A stretch of DNA of 34,079 nucleotides from Verrucomicrobiota bacterium (lineage in GTDB: Bacteria; Verrucomicrobiota; Verrucomicrobiia; JABWAM01): contig JAHFSY010000047.1 in assembly GCA_023269615.1 (NCBI GenBank), positions 1-34,079 of the forward strand. Reading direction: 5' to 3'. The notes under the pieces were generated by a model. That model did no database searches. It was not told where the DNA came from and was given only the letters and a program-made list of their open reading frames with translations. Position 1 is the stretch's first letter; each line of letters starts with the position of its first letter. Of the stretch, positions 24,412 through 33,898 are shown in pieces. The position numbers and the translations under genes are program-made.

Positions 24412-25359
24412 TCAGATGCGTTTGACTTCATGCCCCTTGTCCACCGGCTCCACACCCGAAGCCGGCTGAATCTCCTTCGAGGGAGGGGTTTCCCTCGCCA
24501 CCTTGGGCGTCGGAATCACCAGCTTCTGGTTGACACGGATCTTGCGCGCATCGGCGATGTGATTGACGCGCATCAGCGAATCAACCGTCACGCCATAACG
24601 CTTCGCAATCGAAATGGGCGTGTCGCCCCGTTTTACCACGTGGTTCTTCGCCTCTCCCGATGAGACCGTGGCATCCACCGGCATCGAAGGAGCAGACGAA
24701 GTGGCTGGCTCGATCTTTGCCACTTCCGCCCTGGATGCCCCAGGCACCACAAGCTTCTGGCCGATCTTCAGAGCGGTCTTCTCTGTCATCTTGTTGACCG
24801 ATGCAATTTCGCGGACAGACACCGTGTATTTTTTCGCAATACGCGAAAGCGTATCACCCTTCTTCACCACGTACTTGATCGTCGCGGTGGTTTTTGCGGG
24901 TGTCACGGGCGCCGCCATGATCGGATCACGGGCCTTTTCATGAGCGGACGGGGGCTCGGTCACAGTATGCGGCGCTTCAGCCGTTACGGGTTCCGTATGC
25001 GCAAGTGGCTGCGGCTGGGGGATCGTTGCAGCCGGTGGTGTGCCCTGCGCGACATTCGCGTTCGGCAGATTCTCCTCGGGTGTCAGCATATCGCCGCCTG
25101 GCAAAGGTGTTACGACGTTGCCGGCCGCCGGCTGGTCCACCTTGGCAAGATCATGCTCGTCCTCGATGTTCGAGGTCCTTGCATTCTCGCTCAGGGCGGG
25201 CGATTCGCTCTTGCTGCAACCCTGGATCAGAACGACGGCGCCCAGGAGGGCGGCGTGCAGCGTCAGCACGATGGCGACGATTCGCCATGCGCGGCTGCGC
25301 TCGGGCGGACCCGGCTGCATCTCGGGCGTTGATGGGGTTTCATTGGTTGCGGTTTCCAT
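24412..25359 (-). CDS. Membrane-anchored protein with two LysM domains
   Basis: 315 residues from the ATG at 25359, which has AAGGA 7 nt upstream; the frame is open for 53 codons before that into murD and is ignored. A short cytoplasmic part is followed by one membrane segment (about 24-46, WRIVAIVLTLHAALLGAVVL), a long Pro/Ala/Thr-rich periplasmic linker, and LysM domains at about 162-206 (YVVKKGDTLSRIAKKY) and 239-283 (HVVKRGDTPISIAKRY). LysM domains bind N-acetylglucosamine in peptidoglycan. No peptidase or amidase domain is present. Lying between murD and ftsW, it may help position the septal machinery on the wall; that is inference. Confidence 0.88.
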   Translation of the reverse strand: METATNETPSTPEMQPGPPERSRAWRIVAIVLTLHAALLGAVVLIQGCSKSESPALSENARTSNIEDEHDLAKVDQPAAGNVVTPLPGGDMLTPEENLPNANVAQGTPPAATIPQPQPLAHTEPVTAEAPHTVTEPPSAHEKARDPIMAAPVTPAKTTATIKYVVKKGDTLSRIAKKYTVSVREIASVNKMTEKTALKIGQKLVVPGASRAEVAKIEPATSSAPSMPVDATVSSGEAKNHVVKRGDTPISIAKRYGVTVDSLMRVNHIADARKIRVNQKLVIPTPKVARETPPSKEIQPASGVEPVDKGHEVKRI

Positions 25360-25384
25360 GGTGAGTTCCTTTGTTTGTGTGTGG

Positions 25385-26749
25385 TTAGGATTTGGGTAAT
25401 TGCTGGACGAGCTGCGCGACGGAACGGCGGAACACGTCGCCGCGCTCCTCGTAGTTTTCAAACATGTCGTAGCTGGAGCATCCGGGCGAAAGCAGGACCA
25501 CGTCGCCACGCCTTCCAAGGCGCACGGCCATGCTCACCGCCTCCTCCAGCGAATCGGAGAAGACGCACGAGACGGAGTCCTTCCACGCCTCGAACATGCG
25601 CTGGCGCATCTCGCCGATGAGGATGCAGGCCTTGACCTTTCCGCGGATCAGCGGCGTCAGGTTGGAAAAATCAAATCCCTTGTCCTTGCCGCCGGCAATC
25701 AGGATCACCGGGCGCTCGAACGACCGGATCGCCTTCTCCATGGCGTCAATATTCGTCGCCTTGGAATCGTTGACGAACTCGATCCCGTCGAGTGAGCCGA
25801 CTGTCTCGAGGCGATGCGCCAGGGGTTGGTACTCGCAAATGCCCCTCCACGCCTTCGCAAGATTCAAGCCCAGGACATGCCCGACCCCGAGGGCCGCCAT
25901 CACGTTTTCCGCGTTGTGCGGTCCGCGCAACCGCGTCTCGCCCAGGTTCACCTTGATGCCCGCGTTCTCAACCACGGGCCCGCGAATGGTCTCGCCGTCA
26001 AACCATAAATCCGCAGGCTCACCGCGCATGCTGTAGCGAATCGTTTGAACAGGCGAAGTGAAGCCCAGCTTCGCAAGATGTTTTTCCGTGTCGGCGTTCA
26101 CCACGGTCGCATCGTTGCCGCACTGGTTCTTCCAGAGCGCCGCCTTGGCCCTCGCGTAATCCTCCATCGAGCCGTAACGATCCAGGTGATCGGGCGTGAT
26201 GTTCATCATCACGCTCACGCGCGGACGGAATGCATCAATGGTCTCAAGCTGGAAGGAGCTGACTTCGACCGTGAGATAGTCGAGCGTGTCGCTCTTCAGC
26301 GCAGCCTCCGAGATGGGGACACCGATATTGCCCGCGGTCAGCGTTTTTTTGCGGTTGGCGCGGATGACCTTTGCCACGAGCTCGGTCGTGGTGGTCTTGC
26401 CGTTGGTGCCCGTGATGGCGATCATCGGGCACTGGCAGAACCAGGAGCCGAGCTCGAGCTCGCCGTAGGTCGGGATGTCGAGATTGGCCACTTCGCGCGC
26501 CAGTCCACGCCGGGGATCGAGCCCCGGACTGAAGATGGCCGCGTCGAAGCGTCCCTCGGGCGGATGCTTCACGCCGAACTGCATGTGGATGCCGGTGAGT
26601 TTTTTGCGTCGTGCTTTTCGTTTCATGGTTTCATCCTCGGATTCATCTATTGCCAATACCCTGGCCCCTTTCAGGACCAACAACCTGGCCGCGGCCTGGC
26701 CACTGACGCCAAACCCGACCACCAAAAAATATTTCCCTTTCACGTCCAT
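25385..26749 (-). CDS. murD: UDP-MurNAc-L-alanine--D-glutamate ligase
   Basis: 454 residues, full length. Cytoplasmic ligase that adds D-Glu to UDP-MurNAc-L-Ala. N-terminal fold YFLVVGFGVSGQAAARLL, P-loop AITGTNGKTTTTELV (111-125), NITPDHLDRYGSMEDYARAK with the carbamylated-Lys segment, HNAENVMAALGV and the C-terminal NDSKATNIDAMEKAI, plus LSPGCSSYDMFENYEERG, a MurD hallmark. It starts 9 bp after the mraY stop. The lysM start is 25 bp beyond its stop. Confidence 0.97.
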   Translation of the reverse strand: MDVKGKYFLVVGFGVSGQAAARLLVLKGARVLAIDESEDETMKRKARRKKLTGIHMQFGVKHPPEGRFDAAIFSPGLDPRRGLAREVANLDIPTYGELELGSWFCQCPMIAITGTNGKTTTTELVAKVIRANRKKTLTAGNIGVPISEAALKSDTLDYLTVEVSSFQLETIDAFRPRVSVMMNITPDHLDRYGSMEDYARAKAALWKNQCGNDATVVNADTEKHLAKLGFTSPVQTIRYSMRGEPADLWFDGETIRGPVVENAGIKVNLGETRLRGPHNAENVMAALGVGHVLGLNLAKAWRGICEYQPLAHRLETVGSLDGIEFVNDSKATNIDAMEKAIRSFERPVILIAGGKDKGFDFSNLTPLIRGKVKACILIGEMRQRMFEAWKDSVSCVFSDSLEEAVSMAVRLGRRGDVVLLSPGCSSYDMFENYEERGDVFRRSVAQLVQQLPKS

Positions 26750-26758
26750 TCATGTGCT

Positions 26759-27856
26759 TCAGCGAAGTTTCAATGTGCTCAGCCCGATGAGGGCGAAGAG
26801 GATCGAGAGAATCCAGAAACGCACCACCACGGTCGTCTCGCTCCAGCCCTTCAGCTCGAAATGATGATGGATCGGCGCCATCGCAAAAATCCGCCTGCCC
26901 GTGAACTTGAATGACGCCACCTGCAGAATGACGGACATGGCCTCCATCACGAACACGCCGCCGACGATCACGAGAAGGAACTCCTGCTTGAGACACAGGG
27001 CCACCACGCCAATCACTCCCCCAAGCGCCAGGGACCCCGTATCGCCCATGAAAACCCGCGCGGGATGGCAGTTGTACCAAAGGAATCCCATCGAGGCCCC
27101 CAGCAGCGCCGCGCACACCACCGTCAACTCTCCCGCGTTCGGCACATGGGTCAATTGGAGGTAGGCCGAGTACTTGATGTTCGAAGCCAGGTAGGCAATC
27201 ACCGCGTACACCGTCACCACCGTGCTCGTGCAGCCAATCGCAAGGCCGTCGAGCCCGTCGGTGAGATTCACCGCGTTCGACGAACCCATCAGCACCAGGC
27301 ACACCAGCCCGATGGCGAAAAGCCCCATGTCCATCACCAGCGGATGTTTGTAAAATGGAATCAGCAGCTGCCCGGCCGTCACATAGGTGTCCGGATGAAG
27401 CATCAAGACCACGCCCACCCCAACGCCGAGGACAAACTGAAAGCACAACTTGGCGCGCGCGCTCAACCCCTTCGATTGCTTGCGCACCACCTTCAGGTAA
27501 TCGTCCGCAAAACCCACGCCTCCAAGAACCACCATGGTGCCCACCGAGAGCCCCACAAACATGCTGTCGGGCCGCGCCCACAGGAGCACGCTCACCACCA
27601 CCGAAAGAATGATCAGCACCCCGCCCATCGTGGGAATCCCCTTCTTCTGAAGATGCAACTCGTGAAGACGATGCACCTCCTCCGCCGTGCGGATCGGCTG
27701 GCCGATCTTCAACTCGGTCAATTTGCGGATCACCCACGGGCCGATCACCAGCGTCAGCACCAGCGCCGTCATCGCCGCCATCATCGCGCGGAACGAAATG
27801 TAGCCAAACACCCTCCAGGGCGAGTCGCCTCCAAGCGAATGCAGATAATAAAGCAT
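26759..27856 (-). CDS. mraY: Phospho-MurNAc-pentapeptide transferase
   Basis: 365 residues, about ten membrane segments. Transfers phospho-MurNAc-pentapeptide to undecaprenyl phosphate to give lipid I. Family motifs: KKGIPTMGGVLIILSV, the catalytic FADDYLKV with paired Asp, NAVNLTDGLDGLAIG and MGDTGSLALGG, and near the end the histidine motif APIHHHFELKGW. Start MLYYLHSLGGDSPWRVFGYISFR is the usual MraY N-terminus. It follows murF after 27 bp. Confidence 0.97.
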   Translation of the reverse strand: MLYYLHSLGGDSPWRVFGYISFRAMMAAMTALVLTLVIGPWVIRKLTELKIGQPIRTAEEVHRLHELHLQKKGIPTMGGVLIILSVVVSVLLWARPDSMFVGLSVGTMVVLGGVGFADDYLKVVRKQSKGLSARAKLCFQFVLGVGVGVVLMLHPDTYVTAGQLLIPFYKHPLVMDMGLFAIGLVCLVLMGSSNAVNLTDGLDGLAIGCTSTVVTVYAVIAYLASNIKYSAYLQLTHVPNAGELTVVCAALLGASMGFLWYNCHPARVFMGDTGSLALGGVIGVVALCLKQEFLLVIVGGVFVMEAMSVILQVASFKFTGRRIFAMAPIHHHFELKGWSETTVVVRFWILSILFALIGLSTLKLR

Positions 27857-27883
27857 GGTCGTTCAAATAAATTTTCTGGATGC

Positions 27884-29263
27884 TCACTCCCATCCCTCCA
27901 TCACTTTCTCCATCGTCACTCCCCTTGACGCCTTCAGGAGCACCACGTCGCCCTTCCGGGCGCGCTTCCTTAAAAAATCCCGGGCATCGCCCATCTCTTC
28001 AAAAAACTCGACCTGCCCCGGCGGATGGATCGAGTCGCGCGCGCCCGCCGCAATCGGCTGCGCCGCCTTTCCGATGACCACCAGGCAATCCAGGCCGCTC
28101 TCCGCCGCGCGCCGCCCCACGTCGCGATGCGCCGATTCCGAGACGCTTCCCAATTCGCGCATCTCCCCGAGCACCGCAAAACGACGGCCCGGCGTTGAAA
28201 GATCCTTCAGCGTCCGCAACGCCGCCCGCATCGAGCTCGGATTGGCGTTGTATGCGTCATTGATCACCACCACGCCGTCACGCGTCGTGGAGCTCTCCAT
28301 CCGCATCTTCGTGGACGTCACGGTTTCGAGACCGCGCCCGATCTCCTCCAGGTCGAGCCCAAAAAATTCGCCCACCGCCGCAGCCGCCAGCGCGTTGGAC
28401 ACCTGGTGCCGGCCCATCAGGTTCAATGTGACATCCTGCTTCCCGCGCGGCGTGCTCAACTTGAATTGCGTGCTTGAGAGGCTGACACACACCGCCGAGG
28501 CGCGGTACTCCGCCCCGCGCGCAAATCCAAACTTCACCACCCGCGCCTTGCAACGCCGGGCAATCGAATCGCTCCACGGGTCGTCGGCACTCAACGCCAG
28601 CAACCCATCCTCCGGCAGCACCTCGGCCAGGGTCCCCTCCTCCTTTGCAACGCCCTCCAGGTCGTGAAAATATTCCAGGTGCTCCTCGCCGATGATCGTG
28701 ATCACTCCTGCCAGCGGCTTCACCATCTTGAGCAGCGGGATCAGCTCGCCAGGATGATTCGTCCCCACTTCCAGCACGCCGACTTGATGCGATCGGTCGA
28801 GCTTCATCAGGCTCAGCGGCACGCCGATGTGGTTGTTGAGGTTGCCCTTGTTTTTAAGGACGGAAAAGCGAGTGCCCAACACCGCCGCAACCATCTCTTT
28901 CGTGCCCGTCTTGCCATTCGAGCCCGCCACGGCCACGGTCCTCACTTTCAAACTGCTGCGGTAGGCGCGCGCCATGCTCTGCAGTCCGTTCAACGCGTCA
29001 TCCACAAGCACCATCGGCACCGGGCTCTTCCGCGTCTTCATCTCGCGTGTCTCCACGAGCACCGCCACCGCACCCCTGGCAACCGCCTCCTTGAGATAAT
29101 CGTGCCCGTTGAATTGCTCGCCCTTCAGCGCGACAAAAAGATCCCCCTGGCGAATGTCGCGGCTGTCACTGCTCACCCCGCCCACCTCGGCCAGGGCTGA
29201 GGAGGACGCGGAAAGGCGGCCGCTCGAAAATTCGGCAACCCGGCTCAACGTCAGTTTTTCCAT
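27884..29263 (-). CDS. murF: UDP-MurNAc-tripeptide--D-alanyl-D-alanine ligase
   Basis: 459 residues. Adds the D-Ala-D-Ala made by Ddl to complete the pentapeptide precursor. N-terminal SSDSRDIRQGDLFVALKGEQFNG-type substrate domain (29-52), P-loop AVAGSNGKTGTKEM (111-124), EVGTNHPGEL and the C-terminal INDAYNANPSSMRAAL with AVLGEMRELG. The ATG lies 13 nt inside the murE end and has GGAGG 7 nt upstream, so the start is well supported and translation is probably coupled. Confidence 0.96.
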   Translation of the reverse strand: MEKLTLSRVAEFSSGRLSASSSALAEVGGVSSDSRDIRQGDLFVALKGEQFNGHDYLKEAVARGAVAVLVETREMKTRKSPVPMVLVDDALNGLQSMARAYRSSLKVRTVAVAGSNGKTGTKEMVAAVLGTRFSVLKNKGNLNNHIGVPLSLMKLDRSHQVGVLEVGTNHPGELIPLLKMVKPLAGVITIIGEEHLEYFHDLEGVAKEEGTLAEVLPEDGLLALSADDPWSDSIARRCKARVVKFGFARGAEYRASAVCVSLSSTQFKLSTPRGKQDVTLNLMGRHQVSNALAAAAVGEFFGLDLEEIGRGLETVTSTKMRMESSTTRDGVVVINDAYNANPSSMRAALRTLKDLSTPGRRFAVLGEMRELGSVSESAHRDVGRRAAESGLDCLVVIGKAAQPIAAGARDSIHPPGQVEFFEEMGDARDFLRKRARKGDVVLLKASRGVTMEKVMEGWE

Positions 29264-30750
29264 GACGCGCCTCCTCCCAGATTTTCCAAAAGCTCCACTG
29301 CCACCTTTCGGTCGTCGAACGGCGAGCGCGTCCCGGCAACTTCCTGGTACGTCTCGTGCCCCTTGCCCGCGAGCAGGACCACATCGCCATCCTTCGCCAT
29401 CTCAATCGCCGTGCGGATCGCTTCGCGCCGGTCCAGCACCACTTGAAAATTCCTCCGCGATGAAAATCCCGCCTCAATTTGCTTCACGATCGCCAGTGGC
29501 TCCTCATGACGCGGATTGTCGGTCGTCAGGATGTTGATGTCTGAAAGCTCTTCCGCCACGCGCCCCATGAGCGGACGCTTCATCGGGTCGCGATTTCCAC
29601 CGCAACCAAACACCGTGATCAACCGTCCGCGGGTGAGCGGACGAAGCGTGTTCAGCACATTGCGCAGGGCGTCATGCGTGTGCGCGTAATCCACCACGAT
29701 CGCAAACGTCCCGCCACCCATCTTCGCATCGAGACGCTCCAGGCGGCCAGGGACATTTTTTACGGAGGCGATCCCCTTGCGGATCGCTTCCACATCCAAC
29801 CCCATCGCCAGCGCCGTCGCCGCGGCGGCGAGACAGTTCGAAACATTGTGCGCGCCGCACATCGACGTCGTGATCGGTGTCTGCCTGCCTTCGAACGAAA
29901 GCATGAAGCGGCAACCGGAAATGGATTGTTCCACCGACTCAGCCCTCACGTCTGCTCCCGCGCCCAGCCCGTACGTCAGCAGGCTCACGCCTTCGCGCAA
30001 CGCGGCGCGCAACGGTTCCCATGCAGGATCGTCCCGGTTGAGGATGGCAACCGCTTTCTTCGGGGATGCGCCCAGTTGATGAAATAAAATCTTCTTGGCC
30101 TCAAGGTAGGCCTCCATCGTCTTGTGGTAATCGAGATGGTCCTGCGTGAGATTGGTGAACACGCCCGCGCCCCACTCCACGCCATCCACCCGATGCTGCA
30201 CCAGCGAGTGCGAGCTGACTTCCATCACCACCGCCTTCATCCCCGCCTGCACCATGCGCGCGAGCATCTCGTGCAATTCGTCAGCCGAAGGCGTCGTGTT
30301 CGGCGCCGGCAGTTCGCGGTTCCCGATCCGATACGCAATCGTTCCGAGCACGCCAGTCGGCATTCCGGCCGCCTCGAGAATCGCCGCAATGAGATAGCTC
30401 GTGGTGGTCTTCCCATTGGTCCCGGTAATCCCCACCACGCGCATCTTTTCCGAGGGATTCCCGTAAATCCGCCCCGCCATCTGCGCCAGTGCCACCCGCG
30501 CGTCGCCCACGCGAATTTGCGCCACCGAGGCGGTCACTCCTCCCTTGCGCTCGCACACGATCGCCGACGCCCCCGCAGCCACGGCGTCCGCGATGAAATC
30601 ATGCCCATCCACCTTCTCGCCATGCAACGCCACAAATACATCGCCCGGGCGGATGCGCCGCGAATCGCAATGGATCCCGGCCACCTCGACATCGAGATTG
30701 CCCGTCGCCTCGATCACTGCCATGCCTTCCATGATCGTCTTCAGTTTCAT
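29251..30750 (-). CDS. murE: UDP-MurNAc-tripeptide synthetase, predicted meso-diaminopimelate-adding
   Basis: 499 residues. Adds the third residue of the stem peptide. N-terminal CDSRRIRPGDVFVALHGEKV, P-loop GITGTNGKTTTS (107-118), the carbamylated Lys in EAYLEAKKILF and the C-terminal FGCGGNRDPMKRPLMG. The specificity loop reads DNPRHEEP with DNPR at 411-414, the signature of meso-diaminopimelate ligases as opposed to lysine ligases, so a Gram-negative type wall is predicted. Its start overlaps the ftsI stop as ATGA. Confidence 0.96.
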   Translation of the reverse strand: MKLKTIMEGMAVIEATGNLDVEVAGIHCDSRRIRPGDVFVALHGEKVDGHDFIADAVAAGASAIVCERKGGVTASVAQIRVGDARVALAQMAGRIYGNPSEKMRVVGITGTNGKTTTSYLIAAILEAAGMPTGVLGTIAYRIGNRELPAPNTTPSADELHEMLARMVQAGMKAVVMEVSSHSLVQHRVDGVEWGAGVFTNLTQDHLDYHKTMEAYLEAKKILFHQLGASPKKAVAILNRDDPAWEPLRAALREGVSLLTYGLGAGADVRAESVEQSISGCRFMLSFEGRQTPITTSMCGAHNVSNCLAAAATALAMGLDVEAIRKGIASVKNVPGRLERLDAKMGGGTFAIVVDYAHTHDALRNVLNTLRPLTRGRLITVFGCGGNRDPMKRPLMGRVAEELSDINILTTDNPRHEEPLAIVKQIEAGFSSRRNFQVVLDRREAIRTAIEMAKDGDVVLLAGKGHETYQEVAGTRSPFDDRKVAVELLENLGGGASWKN

Positions 30751-32561
30751 CGCATCACCCCCGGATGATTGGACGCTGGAATGATGGATGCGCTCACGCG
30801 CGATGGTTCCGGGCGCGACAGTTTCAAATTCATGTACGACGCCACCCGCACGCCGATATTGTGAAAAACCGGGGCTGCCACCGCTCCGCCGTAACGATCC
30901 TTGCCTTTCGGATTGTCAAACATCACGTAAATGCACAATTCGGGGGCATCCGCGGGAAAATAGCCGATAAAGGACGAAACATATTCGTCATGGCCGTACT
31001 GCCCGTTCACCAGTTTCTGGGCCGTGCCCGTTTTGCCGGCCACCCGTAAGCCGGAAATGGCCGCCTTCGCCGCCGTTCCGTCCTTGCTCACCACCATCTC
31101 GAGAGCCTCGGTGATCTCATGGGCCGCCTGCTGGTCCACCACGCGACGGCGCACCTTCGGAAAAAATTCGCGAATCACGCTGCCATTCTGGTCCACCACG
31201 CGCTTGATCATCATCGGCCGCATCAGGTTGCCGCCGTTGGCGAGCGCGCACATCGCGTTGGCCATCGCGATCGGCGTGACCGCCACCTCGTGCCCCATCG
31301 CCACCCGTGTGATGGAAACCGGCACCCAGCTTTTCAGCAGATGCACGATGCCGCGCACATCCCCGGGCCAACGTTCACCCGGCTGGTCGCCAAACGCCCT
31401 CTCGTCAAAACCGAAATTCAGCATCGCCCGATGCATCTTCGCATTGCCCATCATCAATGCCACTTTCGCAGCCCCGACGTTCGAGGATTTTTCCAGCACC
31501 TGGGCCACCGTCAGGCTTCCAAACGGCTCGTGATCCGTCAGGTAGCGCCCGCCATACAAAAATTTGCCGTTCTCGCACCAGATCGTGTCGTTCAGCGTCA
31601 CAATCCGGTTGTCGAGCGCCGTGGCAATCGTCACGATCTTGAACGTCGAGCCCGGCTCATTCAGGTCGGAAACCGCGCGGTTGCGCAGCGAGTCAATCGC
31701 TTTTTCACCCGCGTTCGGATCGAAGGTCGGGCGGCTGGCCATCGCCAGGACTTCCCCGGTGGCGGGTCGCATCACGATCACCACCGCGTCCTCAGGCATG
31801 TACTTTTGCACCGCGACATCCAGCTCCTGCTCCGCGATGCTCTGGATCGCCTGGTCCAGTGTGAGCACCACCGAGCAGCCGTTGCGCGCCGGGAAATCCT
31901 CGTTGCGAAACACCACGATCTCTTTCCCGAGCCGGTCGCACTCGATCCGACGCCAGCCATCCTGCCCCTTCAAATCCACATGCATGAGCTTCTCCACTCC
32001 ATCCATGCCGGACTGGTCTGAATTCATATAGCCCAGCACGTGGCTCATCAGGGCGCCGTTCGGATACACCCTCATCTGGTCATCATCGCATTTCACGCCC
32101 CTCAGGTGCTCCCGCTTCAGCGTCTCCAATAGCTCCCGCGCCGTCTCCTCGGGAACCTTGTGCTTCAGGATCACGTAGCGCGTGGTGAGATCAAGCTTCT
32201 GGCGGATTTCCTCCACGGGCATCGCGAGCTCGTCGCCCAAAATCCGCGCCATGTCTGCTGCGCGCAATGGCTGTCCAGCCTTCGCCCGACGGGCGTCATC
32301 CTCGCGCACGGTCTGCGGATCCAGGACCACCGTCCGCACCACCACGCTGCGCGCCATCACGTTCTCGTTGCAGTCCAGGATCGGTCCGCGCAACGCCGGC
32401 AGCTTTTCCACCCGCCCATGCATCTTGTTCACCGTGCTCGCAAGCGCCGCATGCCTCACCACCTGCAGCGTGTAGAGACGAAAACCCAACGCAACCAGTC
32501 CCAACAACAGCAGGGAGGCGAGAATCGTGATTCGAATGCGATGGGTCTTTGTCGGAATCAT
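30747..32561 (-). CDS. ftsI: Septal transpeptidase FtsI (PBP3, class B)
   Basis: 604 residues. An N-terminal membrane segment (about 10-30) and a pedestal domain (KMHGRVEKLPALRGPILDCN) are followed by the transpeptidase domain, with nucleophile Ser 305 in SXXK as STFK, SXN as SSN at 359-361 and KTG at 510-512. Crosslinks septal peptidoglycan in the periplasm with FtsW as partner. The length lacks the extra PASTA domains of SpoVD/PBP2x. It lies 3 bp after the FtsL-like gene and overlaps murE by 4 nt. Confidence 0.95.
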   Translation of the reverse strand: MIPTKTHRIRITILASLLLLGLVALGFRLYTLQVVRHAALASTVNKMHGRVEKLPALRGPILDCNENVMARSVVVRTVVLDPQTVREDDARRAKAGQPLRAADMARILGDELAMPVEEIRQKLDLTTRYVILKHKVPEETARELLETLKREHLRGVKCDDDQMRVYPNGALMSHVLGYMNSDQSGMDGVEKLMHVDLKGQDGWRRIECDRLGKEIVVFRNEDFPARNGCSVVLTLDQAIQSIAEQELDVAVQKYMPEDAVVIVMRPATGEVLAMASRPTFDPNAGEKAIDSLRNRAVSDLNEPGSTFKIVTIATALDNRIVTLNDTIWCENGKFLYGGRYLTDHEPFGSLTVAQVLEKSSNVGAAKVALMMGNAKMHRAMLNFGFDERAFGDQPGERWPGDVRGIVHLLKSWVPVSITRVAMGHEVAVTPIAMANAMCALANGGNLMRPMMIKRVVDQNGSVIREFFPKVRRRVVDQQAAHEITEALEMVVSKDGTAAKAAISGLRVAGKTGTAQKLVNGQYGHDEYVSSFIGYFPADAPELCIYVMFDNPKGKDRYGGAVAAPVFHNIGVRVASYMNLKLSRPEPSRVSASIIPASNHPGVMR

Positions 32562-32564
32562 CGA

Positions 32565-32954
32565 TCAGGGATTTTTTGAGGCGGCCCGCACCGGATCGGC
32601 CTGCACCAGCATCCGGGCACGACCCGCTCCGTCGGTGTCCGCATCCGGCTCGCGCAGCCGGCGGACCTGCGCGTCGTCGGGACGCGTCATGCCGAGCTGC
32701 CACCGGGCCAGCTTGTTCTCCAGTTCGCGCGGCGTCTTGATGCGCGCCAGTTGCGTTTCGAGACTGCTTGTCTCCTCCATCGCCAGCTTCAACTCGCGAT
32801 CCAGCGCAGCCACCTCGTCACCCATCTTCAGGTTGCGACGTTTGAGAAATGTGATCCCGAGCAGGAACCCGACCACCAGGAAGAACAGCAGCATGCGGGT
32901 TGCCACCCACGAGAACGTAAGCTCACCTTCCACCCGACGACGATTGCGTGCCAT
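32565..32954 (-). CDS. ftsL: FtsL-like small divisome membrane protein
   Basis: 129 residues. A basic cytoplasmic start (MARNRRRVEG), one membrane segment (about 18-38, TRMLLFFLVVGFLLGITFL) and a coiled-coil-prone stretch (about 42-80, EVAALDRELKLAMEETSSLE). This layout and the place between rsmH and ftsI define FtsL in dcw clusters; primary sequence is poorly conserved in the family. The C-terminal 40 residues are charged and likely disordered. The ribosome binding site AAGGAG sits 5 nt before the ATG. Confidence 0.8.
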   Translation of the reverse strand: MARNRRRVEGELTFSWVATRMLLFFLVVGFLLGITFLKRRNLKMGDEVAALDRELKLAMEETSSLETQLARIKTPRELENKLARWQLGMTRPDDAQVRRLREPDADTDGAGRARMLVQADPVRAASKNP

Positions 32955-32963
32955 ACATGCTCC

Positions 32964-32999
32964 TTTTTTGAATTTTAATTTTTTAAATTTTTATTTTTT
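32964..32999. promoter_or_regulatory. AT-only patch at the rsmH-ftsL junction
   Basis: In a GC-rich cluster, 36 nt contain a single G/C base pair. The patch covers the last codons and stop of rsmH and ends at the AAGGAG ribosome binding site of ftsL. It would keep the ftsL translation start unstructured and could act as an UP-like element for an internal promoter. I did not find convincing -35/-10 boxes. Confidence 0.4.
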
Positions 33000-33870
33000 C
33001 GATCGCTCTCATTTTTGCGCTGCGTGATCTCGGATTTTCCCTCGCCTCATCCTCCCCGGGCTCCCTCGGCTTCTTCGTCAAAATGATCCCCGCTTCCTCC
33101 CCGCCTCCCCATTGGCGGAACCTCAGCTTCACCATCCGATCCTCAAGCGAGTGAAAACTGATCACCACCATCCTCCCGCCCGCCGCCAGGCATCCCCACG
33201 CTTTGTCCAGCCCCTCCCTTAACGCTCCCATCTCGTCGTTCACCACCAGCCTCAGCGCCTGGAAAACCCTCGTCGCCGGGTGCAGCCTCCACGCCCCCCT
33301 CCCCGCCACCCGCGCCACCAGTTCCGCCAGCTCACCCGTCGTCCGGATCGCCCGATGTTTCCTCGCATCCGCCACCGCCCGCGCAATCCGCCGCGAGTGC
33401 CTCTCCTCCCCCCATTTCCAAAAAATTTCCGCGAGTTCCTCCTCCTTCCACTCGTTCACCACCTGCGCCGCCGTGAGCGAACCTCCCCGGTCCATCCTCA
33501 TGTCCAGCGCCCCATCGCGCTGAAAACTGAACCCGCGCTCCGCCGTGTCCAGCTGGTGCGAGGAAACCCCGATGTCCATCACCACCCCCTCCGCCCGATC
33601 CGCGCCCAGCGCCTCATCCATCCTTCGAAAATTAAGTTTTGCCCCGCGGAACCGGTCTCCAAATTCCTTCAGGCGTTCCGAGGCTTCCCGGATCGCATCC
33701 TCATCCTGGTCCAGCCCCACCACCCGCGTGTCCTCACGGCTCCGCAAAATCGCCTCCGCATGCCCGCCCCCACCCAGCGTCGCGTCCACCACCAGCCCGC
33801 CACGCGTCCCCTCGCGGGTCAAAAACGCAACCACCTCCCTCGTCATCACGCTCTGGTGATAACCACTCAT
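32983..33870 (-). CDS. rsmH: 16S rRNA (cytosine1402-N4)-methyltransferase
   Basis: 295 residues, full length for RsmH (MraW), which methylates C1402 of 16S rRNA using S-adenosylmethionine. The N-terminus YHQSVMTREVVAFL is the usual start, followed by the SAM-binding VVDATLGGGGHAEAIL, GLDQDEDAI, the MDIGVSSHQLDTAERGFSF motif and LRLVVNDEMGALREGL. The C-terminus has VISFHSLEDRMVK and ends in KMRAIEKI. It is normally the first or second gene of dcw clusters. It starts 28 bp after an unrecognised upstream frame. Confidence 0.96.
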   Translation of the reverse strand: MSGYHQSVMTREVVAFLTREGTRGGLVVDATLGGGGHAEAILRSREDTRVVGLDQDEDAIREASERLKEFGDRFRGAKLNFRRMDEALGADRAEGVVMDIGVSSHQLDTAERGFSFQRDGALDMRMDRGGSLTAAQVVNEWKEEELAEIFWKWGEERHSRRIARAVADARKHRAIRTTGELAELVARVAGRGAWRLHPATRVFQALRLVVNDEMGALREGLDKAWGCLAAGGRMVVISFHSLEDRMVKLRFRQWGGGEEAGIILTKKPREPGEDEARENPRSRSAKMRAIEKIKI

Positions 33871-33898
33871 CCACGCATCCCGGTTTCAAAGATCACCC

